In this document: positions 35,953 through 46,055 of the stretch, piece by piece
How the letters are laid out: every line of letters starts with the position of its first letter
How positions within the stretch are numbered: position 1 is the first letter of the stretch
Assembly: GCF_002995795.1 (NCBI RefSeq)
Contig: NZ_PVXN01000053.1
Coordinates: forward strand, 248,001 to 312,000
DNA length: 64,000 nucleotides
Direction: 5' to 3'
DNA from: Clostridium thermopalmarium DSM 5974
Lineage (GTDB): Bacteria; Bacillota; Clostridia; Clostridiales; Clostridiaceae
The notes under the pieces: model-generated
Databases searched by the model: none
Told to the model about the DNA's origin: nothing
What the model saw: the letters and a program-made list of their open reading frames with translations, nothing else
Made by a program: the position numbers and the translations under genes

Positions 35953-36561
35953 AACTTATATATGAACATTAATTGGGTTGACTAAATAGTCAAAATGTGA
36001 CAAAAAATTATACGATAATACAAAGCTATTATATAATATTCATCTTTTAACAAATATTCATATAAATATAAAATCATGGTATAGTACTTATTAAATAACA
36101 ATTGTTATTGTACTAAATATATAATGGGTTAAATCAAGAATTGTAAAAAAGAAGAGTATTTCATAATTATAATTTTTTTACTAGAAAGGTGGTTAATTAT
36201 AAAGTTGGAGGACTTGTAACAATGCAGTTTCTCTAATTTTTTACATGTTTGTCTATAAATACACATTTATTTTTTTAGAATTTCTATTTAGTAATATATT
36301 TAAATGAAATTTTAGAAGGGGCTTATGGCATTATATAGGCAATTAAAGTGATAATTTTTACTTTAAGATGGAGATATTCATACTTATCCAACAATTAATA
36401 TATATTTATTCCTATTATTCTGATTATTGTAATCATTCTCAAAAAATGTTTAAAAATTTTACAATCTTAATAAATAATATGATATAATATGTGATAAATA
36501 GAATTACATGGCATATTTAAAGGTTTAATAAATTTTTTCTTTATTTTTGTTATAATGATGA
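35953..36561. other. Long A+T-rich intergenic region
   Basis: About 600 bases with no credible gene. A strong GGAGG (36211-36215) precedes an ATG with only four codons. A TATAAT at 36551-36556 is the likely -10 of the chemoreceptor gene; no convincing -35 is seen 17 bases upstream. Confidence 0.45.
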
Positions 36562-36563
36562 AG

Positions 36564-36577
36564 TGCAATCGTTTACG
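36564..36577 (+). promoter_or_regulatory. Candidate CcpA cre site before the chemoreceptor gene
   Basis: TGCAATCGTTTACG agrees with TGNAANCGNTNNCA at 13 of 14 positions. It lies just downstream of the TATAAT at 36551-36556, where a bound CcpA would block transcription. Confidence 0.45.
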
Positions 36578-36626
36578 CTGATGATTTTTGGTGTTGTAGT
36601 AAATTTAGATTAGAGGGGATAGAAAT

Positions 36627-38393
36627 ATGAAAAAGATAAGTTATAAGATAACCTTAGTAACATTATTTATAGTTTTTGTTACAGGAATAATTATAAGTGG
36701 TACTATAACTTATAAAAACATTAAAATCACTAATAAATTATTATCTTTTGAAAGGGAAGCTTTAAATGATGACTACGATGCAAAGATAAAGGAAGAAGTA
36801 GAAATTGCAATTTCTATGATAGATGCAATAAATAAAAAGACTAAAACAGGAGAACTTACTGTTGAAGAAGCTAAAAAGCTAAGTGCAGATTTATTAAGAA
36901 GTTTAAAATTTGGACAAGGCGGCTATTTTTGGGCGGATACTACTGATGGTGTAAATGTTGTACTCTATGGTTCTGAGTCTGAGGGAACTAACAGGTTAAA
37001 TTTAAAAGATGCTAAAGGTAAATATCTTATAAAGGAAATAATTGAAAATGGCAAAAAAGAAGATGGTGGTTATACAGATTTTTGGTATCCAAGAGAAGGA
37101 GAAACAACGCCATTACCTAAAAGAGGATATAGTAAATTATATGCTCCTTTTAATTGGGTAATAGGTACAGGTAATTATATAGATGATATCGATAAAATAG
37201 TAACTGATAAGCAAGCTATTATAAAAGCAGAAATGATAAGAAGCATAGTAATTAATGTATTCTTATTTATAGGGGCATTAATTCTAGGTGCTGTTTTATC
37301 GATTATTTTAAGTAAAAAAATAACAAACTCATTAATAACGGTTAAAGATTTTGCTCAAAGATTATCTAATTATGATTTCTCAACTCCGATTATTAATACA
37401 AGCAAAGATGAAATTGGACAAATAGGAGAAGCTTTAAACATTGCTCAAAATAATATAAGAGACTTAGTAAAGGTCATAATGAATAATTCACAGAATATGA
37501 GTGCATCAAGTGAAGAATTTTCTGCTATAGTACAAGAAATATCATCAAAAACTCAAGAAATAGATGTTGCCCTTCGAAACATAGTAGCTGGAATTCAAGA
37601 AAATAGTGCAGCTTCAGAAGAAATAGCTGCTTCTGTACAAGAAGTAGATTCAAGTATTAATGAATTGTCTGGCAAAGCTATGGAAGGAAGCAATAATGCA
37701 ATTGAATCTAAAGAAAGAGCTATTGAAGTTGTTAACAAAGGAAAAGAAGCTACAAAAGAAGTTAGAAATTTATATGCAGAAAAGAAAGAAAATATGTTAA
37801 AGGCAATTGAAGAGGGGAAGGTTGTAGATAATATAAAGGTTATGGCAGATACAATTGCAAGTATAGCAGAACAGACTAATTTGCTTGCATTAAATGCAGC
37901 TATTGAGGCAGCTAGAGCGGGAGAAGAAGGCAGAGGCTTTTCGGTGGTGGCAGAAGAAGTTAGGAAACTTGCAGAGCAATCTTCTGAGGCGGTAGCAGGT
38001 ATTCAGGATACTATCGTAAAGGTCCAAAATGCATTTAAAAATATATCTCAAAATAGTAATGATATATTAAAGTTTATAAATGAAAATGTGGACTTACGAT
38101 TTGAGGAGTTTGGAAACTTAGGAAATCAATATTATAGTGATGCGGAATTTGTAAGCAAGATGTCAGAAGAGATAGCATCTATGTCTGAAGAAATTACTGC
38201 AACAATTGGACAAGTAAGTGATTCGACACAAAACATGGCACAAGTTTCGCAGAAGTCTTCAGAACATGCAGAAATAATATCGGAAAGGATTGGGGAAACA
38301 TCAAAAGCAGTAGAACAAATGGTTTTAGCTGCAGAAGATCAGGCGAAACTTGCACAAAAACTTAATGAAATGGTGTTGAAATTTAAGATATAG
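36627..38393 (+). CDS. Methyl-accepting chemotaxis protein with single Cache domain
   Basis: A 588-residue chemoreceptor. A membrane helix (about 8-28) is followed by an extracellular sCache_2 sensor ([35 protein letters not shown]), a second helix (about 207-228), a HAMP domain, and a long coiled-coil signalling domain with the invariant tip [20 protein letters not shown] and [17 protein letters not shown]. sCache_2 receptors often bind small carboxylates; the ligand here is unknown. AGAGGGGATAG precedes the ATG. Monocistronic, with its own terminator. Confidence 0.95.
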   Translation: MKKISYKITLVTLFIVFVTGIIISGTITYKNIKITNKLLSFEREALNDDYDAKIKEEVEIAISMIDAINKKTKTGELTVEEAKKLSADLLRSLKFGQGGYFWADTTDGVNVVLYGSESEGTNRLNLKDAKGKYLIKEIIENGKKEDGGYTDFWYPREGETTPLPKRGYSKLYAPFNWVIGTGNYIDDIDKIVTDKQAIIKAEMIRSIVINVFLFIGALILGAVLSIILSKKITNSLITVKDFAQRLSNYDFSTPIINTSKDEIGQIGEALNIAQNNIRDLVKVIMNNSQNMSASSEEFSAIVQEISSKTQEIDVALRNIVAGIQENSAASEEIAASVQEVDSSINELSGKAMEGSNNAIESKERAIEVVNKGKEATKEVRNLYAEKKENMLKAIEEGKVVDNIKVMADTIASIAEQTNLLALNAAIEAARAGEEGRGFSVVAEEVRKLAEQSSEAVAGIQDTIVKVQNAFKNISQNSNDILKFINENVDLRFEEFGNLGNQYYSDAEFVSKMSEEIASMSEEITATIGQVSDSTQNMAQVSQKSSEHAEIISERIGETSKAVEQMVLAAEDQAKLAQKLNEMVLKFKI

Positions 38394-38410
38394 GTAAAAA
38401 TAGTTAATGT

Positions 38411-38446
38411 AAAAAAGCCTTTCTAATGTTGTGAAAGGCTTTTTGT
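38411..38446 (+). terminator. Terminator of the chemoreceptor gene
   Basis: AAAAAAGCCTTTC (38411-38423) pairs with GAAAGGCTTTTT (38433-38444). Confidence 0.8.
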
Positions 38447-38644
38447 GTGCAAATTATATGTGCATATATTTGTGTATATCTTATTAATATATGTATATTT
38501 TAATAATATATATGCGCATATATTATTAATGTTAGAAGATATATCAATGATGAATTTTAATGCATATTATATTATGTGCGAGTTTTGTAACTGATTATGT
38601 TAATCATTTGCTAAGACAAGCTTCTGAAAAAGGAGGAGTAATGT

Positions 38645-39340
38645 ATGAAAATAGCAATTCGTGGAGGTCATAATTATGGAGTTCCAGGGGCTTCAGGAAT
38701 ATTAGATGAAGTCGCAGAAGATAGAAAGGTTTATGCTAAGGTTATAGAATATCTTAAAAAGCTTGGACATGAGGTATTGGATGTAACACCTAATAAAACA
38801 TCTACGAGTGCGGAAGATTTATCTTTTGGAGTATCTAAAGCTAACAGCTGGGGAGCAGACTATTTTTGCTCTATTCATTTTAATGCTGGAGGCGGTAGAG
38901 GTACAGAAGTTTTATATTATAATGGAAGTACTAAGGGAAAAAGTATAGCTGAAAAAATAGTAAGAAAAATAGCTGAGTTAGGTTTTATTAACCGTGGAGC
39001 CAAGGTGGATACTAGAGGGCTTTATGAACTAAGAAATACTAAAATGCCAGCAAATATAATAGAAGTATGTTTCGTGGACAGCAATGTGGATGCAGAGTTA
39101 TATAGAAAAGTTGGAGTTAGCAATATTGCCAGAGCAATAGCAGAGGGAATAACTGGACAAACCATTAAAGTAGAAAGTGAAGTTAAAGGTAATAAATACA
39201 CTGTTAATTATTGCCTAGAATTTCAGAAGTGGTATAACAAGATTACTCAAACAAGAGCACCGCTTACTGAAGATGGAGTATACGGACCAGCAACAGAGAA
39301 AGCGTTACAGAAAATTATAAATATCATAAGAGAATTTTAG
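38645..39340 (+). CDS. N-acetylmuramoyl-L-alanine amidase, endolysin-like
   Basis: A 231-residue zinc amidase (Amidase_3) that cuts the lactyl-peptide link of peptidoglycan. Zinc and catalytic residues are visible in IAIRGGHNYG (His9), a Glu in ILDEVAED, CSIHFNAGG and the catalytic Glu in NIIEVCFVDS. After about residue 175 comes a peptidoglycan-binding type module (EFQKWYN ... DGVYGPATEKALQKI). It has no signal peptide, the layout of phage endolysins such as those of clostridial phages. No holin or phage genes flank it. GGAGGAG precedes ATG 38645. Confidence 0.92.
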   Translation: MKIAIRGGHNYGVPGASGILDEVAEDRKVYAKVIEYLKKLGHEVLDVTPNKTSTSAEDLSFGVSKANSWGADYFCSIHFNAGGGRGTEVLYYNGSTKGKSIAEKIVRKIAELGFINRGAKVDTRGLYELRNTKMPANIIEVCFVDSNVDAELYRKVGVSNIARAIAEGITGQTIKVESEVKGNKYTVNYCLEFQKWYNKITQTRAPLTEDGVYGPATEKALQKIINIIREF

Positions 39341-39494
39341 ATTTTTCTAGTTAAATCTGAAGAAAATTCCATTTAGTAAATAATGGGATTTTGAGATTTA
39401 TAGGAAATTAAGTTAAAATTGACGTTAAAATAAATAAAGTGGTATACTGTTTTATGGTGATTATCACTAAATATAACAGTCCTTTAATCAATCA

Positions 39495-39512
39495 AGACCG
39501 CAATTGCGGTCT
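39495..39512. other. Perfect 18-base palindrome upstream of the MFS gene
   Basis: AGACCGCAATTGCGGTCT is a perfect inverted repeat with unusually high G+C for this region. It lies 120 bases before the MFS exporter start and has no T-run, so an operator is as likely as a terminator. The rest of 39341-39631 shows nothing further. Confidence 0.5.
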
Positions 39513-39631
39513 ATGTTTGTATCTATATTATTTTATAAAAAGGTTCTTTGTTATAAAATTTATAAAAGTTATACTTCTCTATTATCTTATTGGAGTATGA
39601 TTAGTAGCTTTAAAAAGGAGATGTACTAAAA

Positions 39632-40831
39632 TTGAATTGGAAACGTACGCTTGGAATACTATGGGTGTCAAATTTTTTTGTTACCGCTGGCATGAGTTTA
39701 GTAATTCCGTTTCTTCCCTTATACATTGACAAACTTGGAGTACACCAACTGCAGAGTATTGAGCGATGGGCAGGATGGGTATTCTCTGCACAATATGTAA
39801 CATCCGTTATTTTCCAACCAATTTGGGGAAGAGTTGCAGATAAGCATGGTCGTAAAATAAACCTTTTACGTGCTGGAATGGGTATGGGTATAGTGACTGC
39901 ATTGATGGGTGCTGTTAGCTCGGTAAAACAATTGTTTTTGCTTCGCTTGCTTAATGGAGTTTTTTCTGGATTTATATCTATGTCTGTTTCATTACAAGCT
40001 TCTATAACGCCTAATGAAGATGCAGGACGAGCTCTTGGTATGCTTCAAACGGGGGCTGTTGCTGGAAATCTAATTGGCCCACTAATTGGAGGTGTACTTG
40101 CTGAAGTTTTTGGATTTCGTACTGTATTCTTCTTAACAGGCAGTTTGCTTATACTTGCTAGTGTTATTGTTATGATATTTGTGCAAGAACAGCATGAACC
40201 TAAAGAGATTGTTGAAAGTAATATAAGAGATAATCTTATAAAATTAAAACCCTTGTTTCCAGTATTTTTAGCTTCTACGGTTACTCAAATTGGTATGATG
40301 AGTATTGAGCCTATAGTTTCAATTTATGCTAAAACCTTATATACAGGTGCACATCTAGCTACGATTGCTGGCCTTGTTGTTGCAATAAGCGGTGTTGCTA
40401 ATCTTATTGGCGCGCCAACTTTGGGAAGATTAGGTGATCGTATTGGTCAGCGTAAGGTTTTAATATTATCTTTTTGCGCAGCAGTATGCATGTATATTCC
40501 TCAAGCTTTGGCAAAAAATATTACTGTTTTGCTTGTTGGACGATTTCTTTTAGGGCTTTTTATTGGCGGCATGATACCATCATTAAATGTATTAGTAAAA
40601 CTTAAAGCTCCTGAAGAATTACAGGCTACAGCATTTGGATTTAATTCATCTTCTACATTTTTGGGAAATTTAATAGGACCTCTTATTGGAAGTAGTGTAG
40701 CTGCAGCTTATGGAATTAGAGATGTATTTTACATTACTATGATAGTGCTTTTAGCTAATGCTATAATGATTTTTTTTAATAAAAATTTAGATTTTAAGCC
40801 ATGTATTAATGGACATAAAAGAACATCCTAG
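39632..40831 (+). CDS. MFS multidrug-type efflux transporter (DHA1)
   Basis: A 399-residue, 12-segment major facilitator of the drug:H+ antiporter-1 group. Motif A-like GRVADKHGRKINLL follows helix 2; motif C is GNLIGPLIGGVLAE in helix 5; the second half repeats GRLGDRIGQRKVL. It resembles MdtG/TetA-type exporters; the substrate is unknown. The start is TTG 39632, eleven bases after AAGGAG, with no ATG nearby that keeps the first helix. Stand-alone gene. Confidence 0.9.
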   Translation: MNWKRTLGILWVSNFFVTAGMSLVIPFLPLYIDKLGVHQLQSIERWAGWVFSAQYVTSVIFQPIWGRVADKHGRKINLLRAGMGMGIVTALMGAVSSVKQLFLLRLLNGVFSGFISMSVSLQASITPNEDAGRALGMLQTGAVAGNLIGPLIGGVLAEVFGFRTVFFLTGSLLILASVIVMIFVQEQHEPKEIVESNIRDNLIKLKPLFPVFLASTVTQIGMMSIEPIVSIYAKTLYTGAHLATIAGLVVAISGVANLIGAPTLGRLGDRIGQRKVLILSFCAAVCMYIPQALAKNITVLLVGRFLLGLFIGGMIPSLNVLVKLKAPEELQATAFGFNSSSTFLGNLIGPLIGSSVAAAYGIRDVFYITMIVLLANAIMIFFNKNLDFKPCINGHKRTS

Positions 40832-41083
40832 TAGATTCTTGAATATAAAAAATATATAAGTTTCGTTTTATAAAAAATAAATATTATTCACATAAAATAA
40901 TATATTTGATTAAAATAAATTATGAAATAATAAATTAAATAATTATTCATAAGTTATGCAACTATGAAGGAAGTATGATTTTAGAAATTCATATTATATT
41001 GAAGAATACATAAAACTTTGATATAATTATCATAAAAATGAATATTATTATATAAATGAAAATCTTTCTTCGGAGGTATGTGA

Positions 41084-42373
41084 ATGAAACAGCATAAGAA
41101 AATGTCATTAGCCACTAAAATATTTTTATCACTAGCTTTGGGTATACTCTTTGGATTAATAGCTAATGTATTCTTCCCTACAACAGTAAATAGCGGACTA
41201 AGCAAATGGGTTTTATCACCTTTAGGAGATATTTTTTTAAGAGCTATAAAAATGTTGGTAGTTCCTCTTGTACTTTGTTCTTTGATAACTGGAGTTGCTA
41301 GTATAGGAGATGTAAAAAAACTTGGGAGAGTTGGAGTTAGAACAATTATATATTATACTTTGACAACAGCTTTAGCCATTACTTTAGCATTAGGAGTAGC
41401 TTCTATAATAAAGCCAGGGATTGGTACAGGAGTTGCTCTATCTCAAGTTAAAGAAAGTGTAGAAACTGCAGAAGCACCTTTTATTATGGATGTTTTTGTT
41501 AATATGATTCCTACAAATCCTATTGAAGCTATGGTAAATGGAGATATGCTTCAAATAATAGTTTTTGCTATTATATTTGGAATTTGTATAACTCTAATAG
41601 GAGAAAAAGTAAAACCGCTTTTAGATATAATAACTGAAATAAATGAAGTACTTTTGAAAATGATAGGAATTATAATGCTTGCAGCACCAATAGGAGTTTT
41701 TGCTTTAATTTCTAAAGTCATAATGCTCCAGGGAGCATCAGTACTAATCCCACTTTTAAAATATATATTAACGGTTGCATTAGGGTTAGCAATTCAATGC
41801 ATACTTGTATATGGATTAGCTTTAAAAGTTTTGGGAAAAGTAAATCCTATCAAATTTTATAAAAAGTTTTGGCCAGTTATGTTAGTAGCTTGTAGTACTT
41901 CTAGCAGTAATGCAACAATTCCAATAAACCTTGAAACTTGTGAAGAAAAGTTAGGAGCTTCAAAATCAATTGCTAGTTTTACCATACCTCTTGGAGCTAC
42001 GATAAATATGGATGGAACAGCTGTAATGCAGGGAGTGGCAGCTATATTTATTGCTCAACTAGTAGGAGCCGATCTTACTATGAATCAAATGCTTATGGTA
42101 GTATTAACTGCTACATTAGCTTCTATAGGAACAGCAGGAGTTCCAGGAGCAGGAGCTGTAATGCTTTCCATGGTACTTCAGCAGATAGGACTTCCTCTTG
42201 AAGGAGTTGCATTGGTGTTAAGTGTGGACAGAATAGTAGATATGTTGAGAACTACTGTGAATATAACTGGAGATGCTGCAGCTACTATAATTATGTCTAA
42301 CATGGAGAAAGAACTTGATCTATCTCTATATAATAGTGAGAGCAAAGAAGTTAATAATGGAGTTGTAATATAA
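41084..42373 (+). CDS. Dicarboxylate/amino acid:cation symporter (DAACS family)
   Basis: A 429-residue secondary transporter of the GltP/DctA/GltPh family for glutamate, aspartate or C4 dicarboxylates. Diagnostic parts: the Ser-rich hairpin CSTSSSNATIPINLE, the NMDGT motif (INMDGTAVMQG), GTAGVPGAGAVMLSMVL (hairpin 2) and the substrate-binding helix VDRIVDMLRTTVNITGD. The Arg in DMLRTTVNITGD favours an acidic substrate. GGAGGTATG precedes ATG 41084. Monocistronic. Confidence 0.94.
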   Translation: MKQHKKMSLATKIFLSLALGILFGLIANVFFPTTVNSGLSKWVLSPLGDIFLRAIKMLVVPLVLCSLITGVASIGDVKKLGRVGVRTIIYYTLTTALAITLALGVASIIKPGIGTGVALSQVKESVETAEAPFIMDVFVNMIPTNPIEAMVNGDMLQIIVFAIIFGICITLIGEKVKPLLDIITEINEVLLKMIGIIMLAAPIGVFALISKVIMLQGASVLIPLLKYILTVALGLAIQCILVYGLALKVLGKVNPIKFYKKFWPVMLVACSTSSSNATIPINLETCEEKLGASKSIASFTIPLGATINMDGTAVMQGVAAIFIAQLVGADLTMNQMLMVVLTATLASIGTAGVPGAGAVMLSMVLQQIGLPLEGVALVLSVDRIVDMLRTTVNITGDAAATIIMSNMEKELDLSLYNSESKEVNNGVVI

Positions 42374-42401
42374 AGTTTTTATAGGATACTCAAAGTTATT
42401 A

Positions 42402-42434
42402 AAGCCGCAGTTAGAATTTTTCTAGCTGCGGCTT
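42402..42434. other. G+C-rich hairpin after the symporter gene
   Basis: AAGCCGCAGTTAGA (42402-42415) pairs with TCTAGCTGCGGCTT (42421-42434) with one G-U. No plus-strand T-run follows; termination is likely but not certain. Confidence 0.55.
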
Positions 42435-42532
42435 AAAAATATGTATTGCTTTTTGATTAAATATAATTTATTATATTTAATATAAAGAAACGTTACGAAT
42501 TATATATGTAAAAAAATAAATAATATTCGCAT

Positions 42533-42601
42533 ACTCGTATATGCTGGAAAATATGGTTCCAGTGTTTCTACCAGACAGCCGCAAACTGTTTGACTACGGG
42601 T
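42533..42601 (+). ncRNA. Guanine-type purine riboswitch aptamer
   Basis: The three-way purine aptamer is complete. P1 is ACTCGTA (42533-42539) with TACGGGT (42595-42601); P2 CTGGAA with TTCCAG; the conserved loop/junction GTTTCTACC; P3 AGACAG with CTGTTT; and the 3' junction GACTAC. The discriminating base in GACTA is C (position 74 in the xpt numbering), which pairs with guanine/hypoxanthine; adenine switches have T there. It lies upstream of xpt, as in Bacillus. Confidence 0.93.
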
Positions 42602-42779
42602 GTTTATATGATAATTTATTAACTTTAATAAATTTGATAATCATTTATGTTCGTATTAACGTATGGACAAATAGTTCTGTTCAATTTATACGTTAATACG
42701 AATTGGTGGTTTTAAATTTATATAAGTTAATTTAGAATTTTGTAAATATAAACTCCCTAGTCTTCTAGGGAGTTTTTTG
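42592..42779 (+). promoter_or_regulatory. Expression platform of the guanine riboswitch
   Basis: The terminator is ACTCCCTAG (42752-42760) with CTAGGGAGT (42765-42773), then TTTTT. Its 5' arm CCCTAGTC (42755-42762) is complementary to GACTACGGG at the 3' side of aptamer P1 (42592-42600, one bulged C), the expected antiterminator. Guanine binding would lock P1 and permit termination. Between them sits a perfect 15-bp helix (42650-42664 with 42688-42702). Confidence 0.8.
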
Positions 42780-42806
42780 ATGCAATTAATGATATGGGGG
42801 GATAGT

Positions 42807-43379
42807 ATGGAAGCGCTAAAAAGCAGAATTTTATCTAGTGGAAGAGTTTTAGAAGAAAGGATATTAAAGGTAGACAGCTTTTTAAATCATCAAATAGATG
42901 TAAAACTTTTTAATGAAATAGGAAAAGAATTTAGAAGAAGATTTGATAAAAAGAGGGTAACAAAAATTCTTACCATAGAAGCTTCAGGTATAGGAATAGC
43001 TTGTATAACAGCTCAATACTTTGATGTTCCTGTGGTCTTTGCTAAAAAACATGAAGGAAGCAATATGGATAAAGAAACCTATGAAGCTGATGTATTTTCA
43101 TATACAAAAAATAAATCGTATAAAATAAGGGTCTCCAAAAATTACATAACATCAGAAGATAAGGTTCTTATAATAGATGATTTTCTAGCAAAAGGAAGTG
43201 CGGCATCTGGACTCATAGATATAGTTACTCAAGCCAATGCAGAGGTTGTTGGCGTAGGGATTGTAATTGAAAAAGGCTTTCAAGAAGGAAGAAAGATTAT
43301 TGAAGAGAAAAATATCCAGCTAGAGTCATTGGCTATTATAAAGTCTATGGAAGAAGGTAAAATTATTTTTGAAAATTAA
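42807..43379 (+). CDS. xpt: Xanthine phosphoribosyltransferase
   Basis: Salvages xanthine to XMP using PRPP. The 190-residue protein has the Xpt N-terminus [15 protein letters not shown] and the PRPP-binding loop [17 protein letters not shown], with the family pattern [13 protein letters not shown]. Start ATG 42807 follows GGGGGGATAG. An in-frame ATG at 42777 overlaps the riboswitch terminator and is rejected. Length is normal. Transcribed with the purine nucleoside transporter genes that follow, under guanine control. Confidence 0.95.
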   Translation: MEALKSRILSSGRVLEERILKVDSFLNHQIDVKLFNEIGKEFRRRFDKKRVTKILTIEASGIGIACITAQYFDVPVVFAKKHEGSNMDKETYEADVFSYTKNKSYKIRVSKNYITSEDKVLIIDDFLAKGSAASGLIDIVTQANAEVVGVGIVIEKGFQEGRKIIEEKNIQLESLAIIKSMEEGKIIFEN

Positions 43380-43399
43380 AATAAATGAGGGGGATAATT

Positions 43400-44542
43400 A
43401 TGAAAAAACTAACAGGAATATTATTAATTTTTATCTTAACATTAGGAATGTTATTAACAGGGTGTAGTTCAAGTGGAGAAAAAGCTGCACAGTCTAACAG
43501 CAGTCAATCAAAGGAAAGTGGATCAGGAGAAAAGTTAGAAGCTAAAGATATAAAAGTAGGATTTCTATATGTTGGACCAGTTGGGGATGGCGGATACAGC
43601 TATGCACATGATCAAGGAAGAATATATATGGAAAAAGAGCTAGGGCTTCAACCATCAATAGTTAAGGAGTCTGTACCAGAAGATGATGCTGAAGTTCAAA
43701 ATGTTATTGCAAGTATGATTGATGAAGGCGCAAATGTTATTATTGGTACAAGCTTTGGATTTATGAATGGTATGAAAAAAGCAGCACAAGAATATCCAGA
43801 TGTTAAGTTCTTGCACTGTTCAGGAAATCAAACTGCTGAAAACATGTCAAATTATTTTGGAAGAATGTATCAAGCTAGATATTTATCAGGTATAGTTGCT
43901 GGAATGAAAACAAAGTCAAATATAATTGGATATGTTGGTGCCTTTGAAATGCCAGAGGTTGTAAGAGGATTAAATGCATTTACTTTAGGAGTTCGTTCAG
44001 TTAATCCTAAGGCTGTAGTTAAAATAAAATATACTAATACTTGGTATGATCCAGCTAAAGAAAAAGAAGCAGCAAAGGCTCTTTTAGATGAAGGCGCAGA
44101 TGTAATTGCTCAACATCAAGATACAGCAGGACCACAACAAGCAGCAGAGGAAAGAGGGGCATTTTCAATAGGATATAATACTGATATGCAAAATTCAGCA
44201 CCAAATGCTAATATGACATCAGCTGTTTGGAACTGGGGAAAATTTTATGTAGAACAAGTGAAAGCTATAATAGATGGAACTTGGAAGAGTGGAAGTTATT
44301 GGGATGGTATGGAGACAGGTATAGTTGATTTAGCACCACTTACTAAAAATGCACCTGAAGGGGCAGAAGAAAAAGTAAAGAAGGCTAAAGAAGATATAAT
44401 ATCTGGTAAGAATAAAATATTTGTTGGACCTATAAAAGATAATAAAGGAAAAGAAAGAGTAGCTGAAGGTAAAGTTATGACCGATGAAGAATTATTAAAC
44501 TTTGATTGGTATGTAGAAGGTGTTGGAAATGGTGGAAAATAA
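43400..44542 (+). CDS. BMP-family nucleoside-binding lipoprotein
   Basis: A 380-residue substrate-binding protein of the basic membrane protein (BmpA/PnrA/NupN) family, which binds purine nucleosides. The signal peptide MKKLTGILLIFILTLGML ends in the lipobox LLTGC. A Ser/Lys-rich linker precedes the mature domain with VGFLYVGPVGDGGYSYAHDQ, IGTSFGFMNGMKKAA and SGIVAGMKTKSNIIGYVGA. ATG 43400 follows GAGGGGG, 20 bases after xpt. Riboswitch-linked context favours guanosine/inosine uptake. Confidence 0.94.
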   Translation: MKKLTGILLIFILTLGMLLTGCSSSGEKAAQSNSSQSKESGSGEKLEAKDIKVGFLYVGPVGDGGYSYAHDQGRIYMEKELGLQPSIVKESVPEDDAEVQNVIASMIDEGANVIIGTSFGFMNGMKKAAQEYPDVKFLHCSGNQTAENMSNYFGRMYQARYLSGIVAGMKTKSNIIGYVGAFEMPEVVRGLNAFTLGVRSVNPKAVVKIKYTNTWYDPAKEKEAAKALLDEGADVIAQHQDTAGPQQAAEERGAFSIGYNTDMQNSAPNANMTSAVWNWGKFYVEQVKAIIDGTWKSGSYWDGMETGIVDLAPLTKNAPEGAEEKVKKAKEDIISGKNKIFVGPIKDNKGKERVAEGKVMTDEELLNFDWYVEGVGNGGK

Positions 44543-46055
44543 AGTTCCATATATACAAATGAAGAATATTACTAAAAGATTTGGAAAGGTAATAGCTAAT
44601 AATAATATAAACTTTGAAGTGTATGGAGGAGAAGTTCATGCACTTTTGGGAGAGAATGGAGCTGGGAAAAGCACACTTATGAATATGCTATCAGGGGTGT
44701 ACACTCCTGATAGCGGTTCTATCTTTATACATGGAAAAGAAGAAAATTTTACGTCACCAAAGGATGCAATAAAAGCTGGTATAGGAATGATATATCAACA
44801 TTTTAAATTAGTAGAGAATATGACTGCTATAGAAAATGTGATGATTGGGCAAAAGAGTGGAATATTTATAGACAAAAAGAAAAATATAAGAAAAGTTAAA
44901 GATATTATAGAGAGGTTTGGGCTTGAAATAAATTTAAACAAGAATGTTTACGAGATGTCTGTTGGCGAAAAACAGAACCTTGAAATATTAAAGGTATTAT
45001 ACAGAGGAGCGGATATACTCATTCTTGATGAACCTACAGCTGTTTTTACCCCTCAAGAAACTGAAAAGTTGTTTAAAATAGTAAAAAAGATGAAATATGA
45101 AGGTTGTGCTGTAATATTTATTACTCATAAGATGGATGAAGTTATGGCTATGGCAGATAGAATAACTGTTTTAAGAAAAGGTGAAACAGTAGCAACATTA
45201 AATAAAATAGAGACCAATCCTAAGGAACTTACTAATCTTATGGTAGGCCGTTCTATAGATTTATCAATAAAAAATATTCCATTTAAAAAAGAAGGTAAAG
45301 TTTTAGAGGTAAAAGATTTAAAAGTTTTAAATGAAGAAAAAATAGAAGTGATTAAAAATATAAGTTTTCAGGTTTACGAAGGTGAAATTTTAGGAATAGC
45401 AGGAATAGCAGGAAGTGGACAAAAGGAACTTTGTGAAGCTATAGCGGGAATTCAAAAGAGTGAGAGTGGAGAAATTATTTTTCAAGGAGAAAATATAGTC
45501 AACAAAAGTGCAAGAGAGATCATACTAAAAGGCATAAGTATGAGTTTTATTCCGGAAGATAGGCTTGGAATGGGACTTGTTGGTTCCATGGATATGGTAG
45601 ATAACCTTTTATTAAAGAGTTATCAGAAAGAAAAGGGGTTTTTTATCAATAGAAAACCTGTTGAGAAGAAAGCTGAAGAGATAGTAAAAACCCTTGAAAT
45701 AAAAACTCCTAATATCCATTATCCTATAAAATATCTATCGGGAGGAAATATTCAGAAAATATTGCTTGGAAGGGAGTTAAGTTTATCTCCTAAGCTGCTT
45801 ATAATGGCATATCCAGTTAGAGGGTTGGATATAAATACATGTTATACCATATACGATTTAATCAATGAAGAAAAGAAAAAAGGTTGCTCTGTAATTTTTG
45901 TAGGAGAAGATTTAGATGTTTTAATGGAATTGTGTGACAGAATTATGGTTATGTACAATGGAAATATAACTGGAGTAGTAGATGCTAAGAATACTTCAAG
46001 GGAAGAACTAGGAATGCTTATGGTAGGAAATAAGTTAGATGAGGAGGCTTCTTAA
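44529..46055 (+). CDS. Nucleoside ABC transporter ATP-binding protein (two ABC domains)
   Basis: A 508-residue ATPase with two ABC modules, as in NupO. The first has Walker A LGENGAGKSTLMNML and signature MSVGEKQNLEIL with Walker B ILILDEPTAVF. The second has the degenerate GIAGSGQKELCEAI and signature LSGGNIQKILLG, followed by MAYPVRGLD in place of a canonical Walker B/Glu, normal for this family. ATG 44529 follows GAAGGTG and overlaps the lipoprotein gene by 14 bases. GTG 44520/TTG 44523 are alternatives. Confidence 0.94.
   Translation: MVENKVPYIQMKNITKRFGKVIANNNINFEVYGGEVHALLGENGAGKSTLMNMLSGVYTPDSGSIFIHGKEENFTSPKDAIKAGIGMIYQHFKLVENMTAIENVMIGQKSGIFIDKKKNIRKVKDIIERFGLEINLNKNVYEMSVGEKQNLEILKVLYRGADILILDEPTAVFTPQETEKLFKIVKKMKYEGCAVIFITHKMDEVMAMADRITVLRKGETVATLNKIETNPKELTNLMVGRSIDLSIKNIPFKKEGKVLEVKDLKVLNEEKIEVIKNISFQVYEGEILGIAGIAGSGQKELCEAIAGIQKSESGEIIFQGENIVNKSAREIILKGISMSFIPEDRLGMGLVGSMDMVDNLLLKSYQKEKGFFINRKPVEKKAEEIVKTLEIKTPNIHYPIKYLSGGNIQKILLGRELSLSPKLLIMAYPVRGLDINTCYTIYDLINEEKKKGCSVIFVGEDLDVLMELCDRIMVMYNGNITGVVDAKNTSREELGMLMVGNKLDEEAS

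Noticed and set aside
38490-38540. A/T-rich palindromes around ATATATGCGCATATAT as an element end
   Set aside because: Short alternating purine-pyrimidine DNA in an A+T-rich gap; no target duplication or partner end found.
42650-42702. Second riboswitch aptamer after the guanine aptamer
   Set aside because: It is a single long helix with a 23-nt loop; I see no purine, preQ1 or other known aptamer consensus in the loop.
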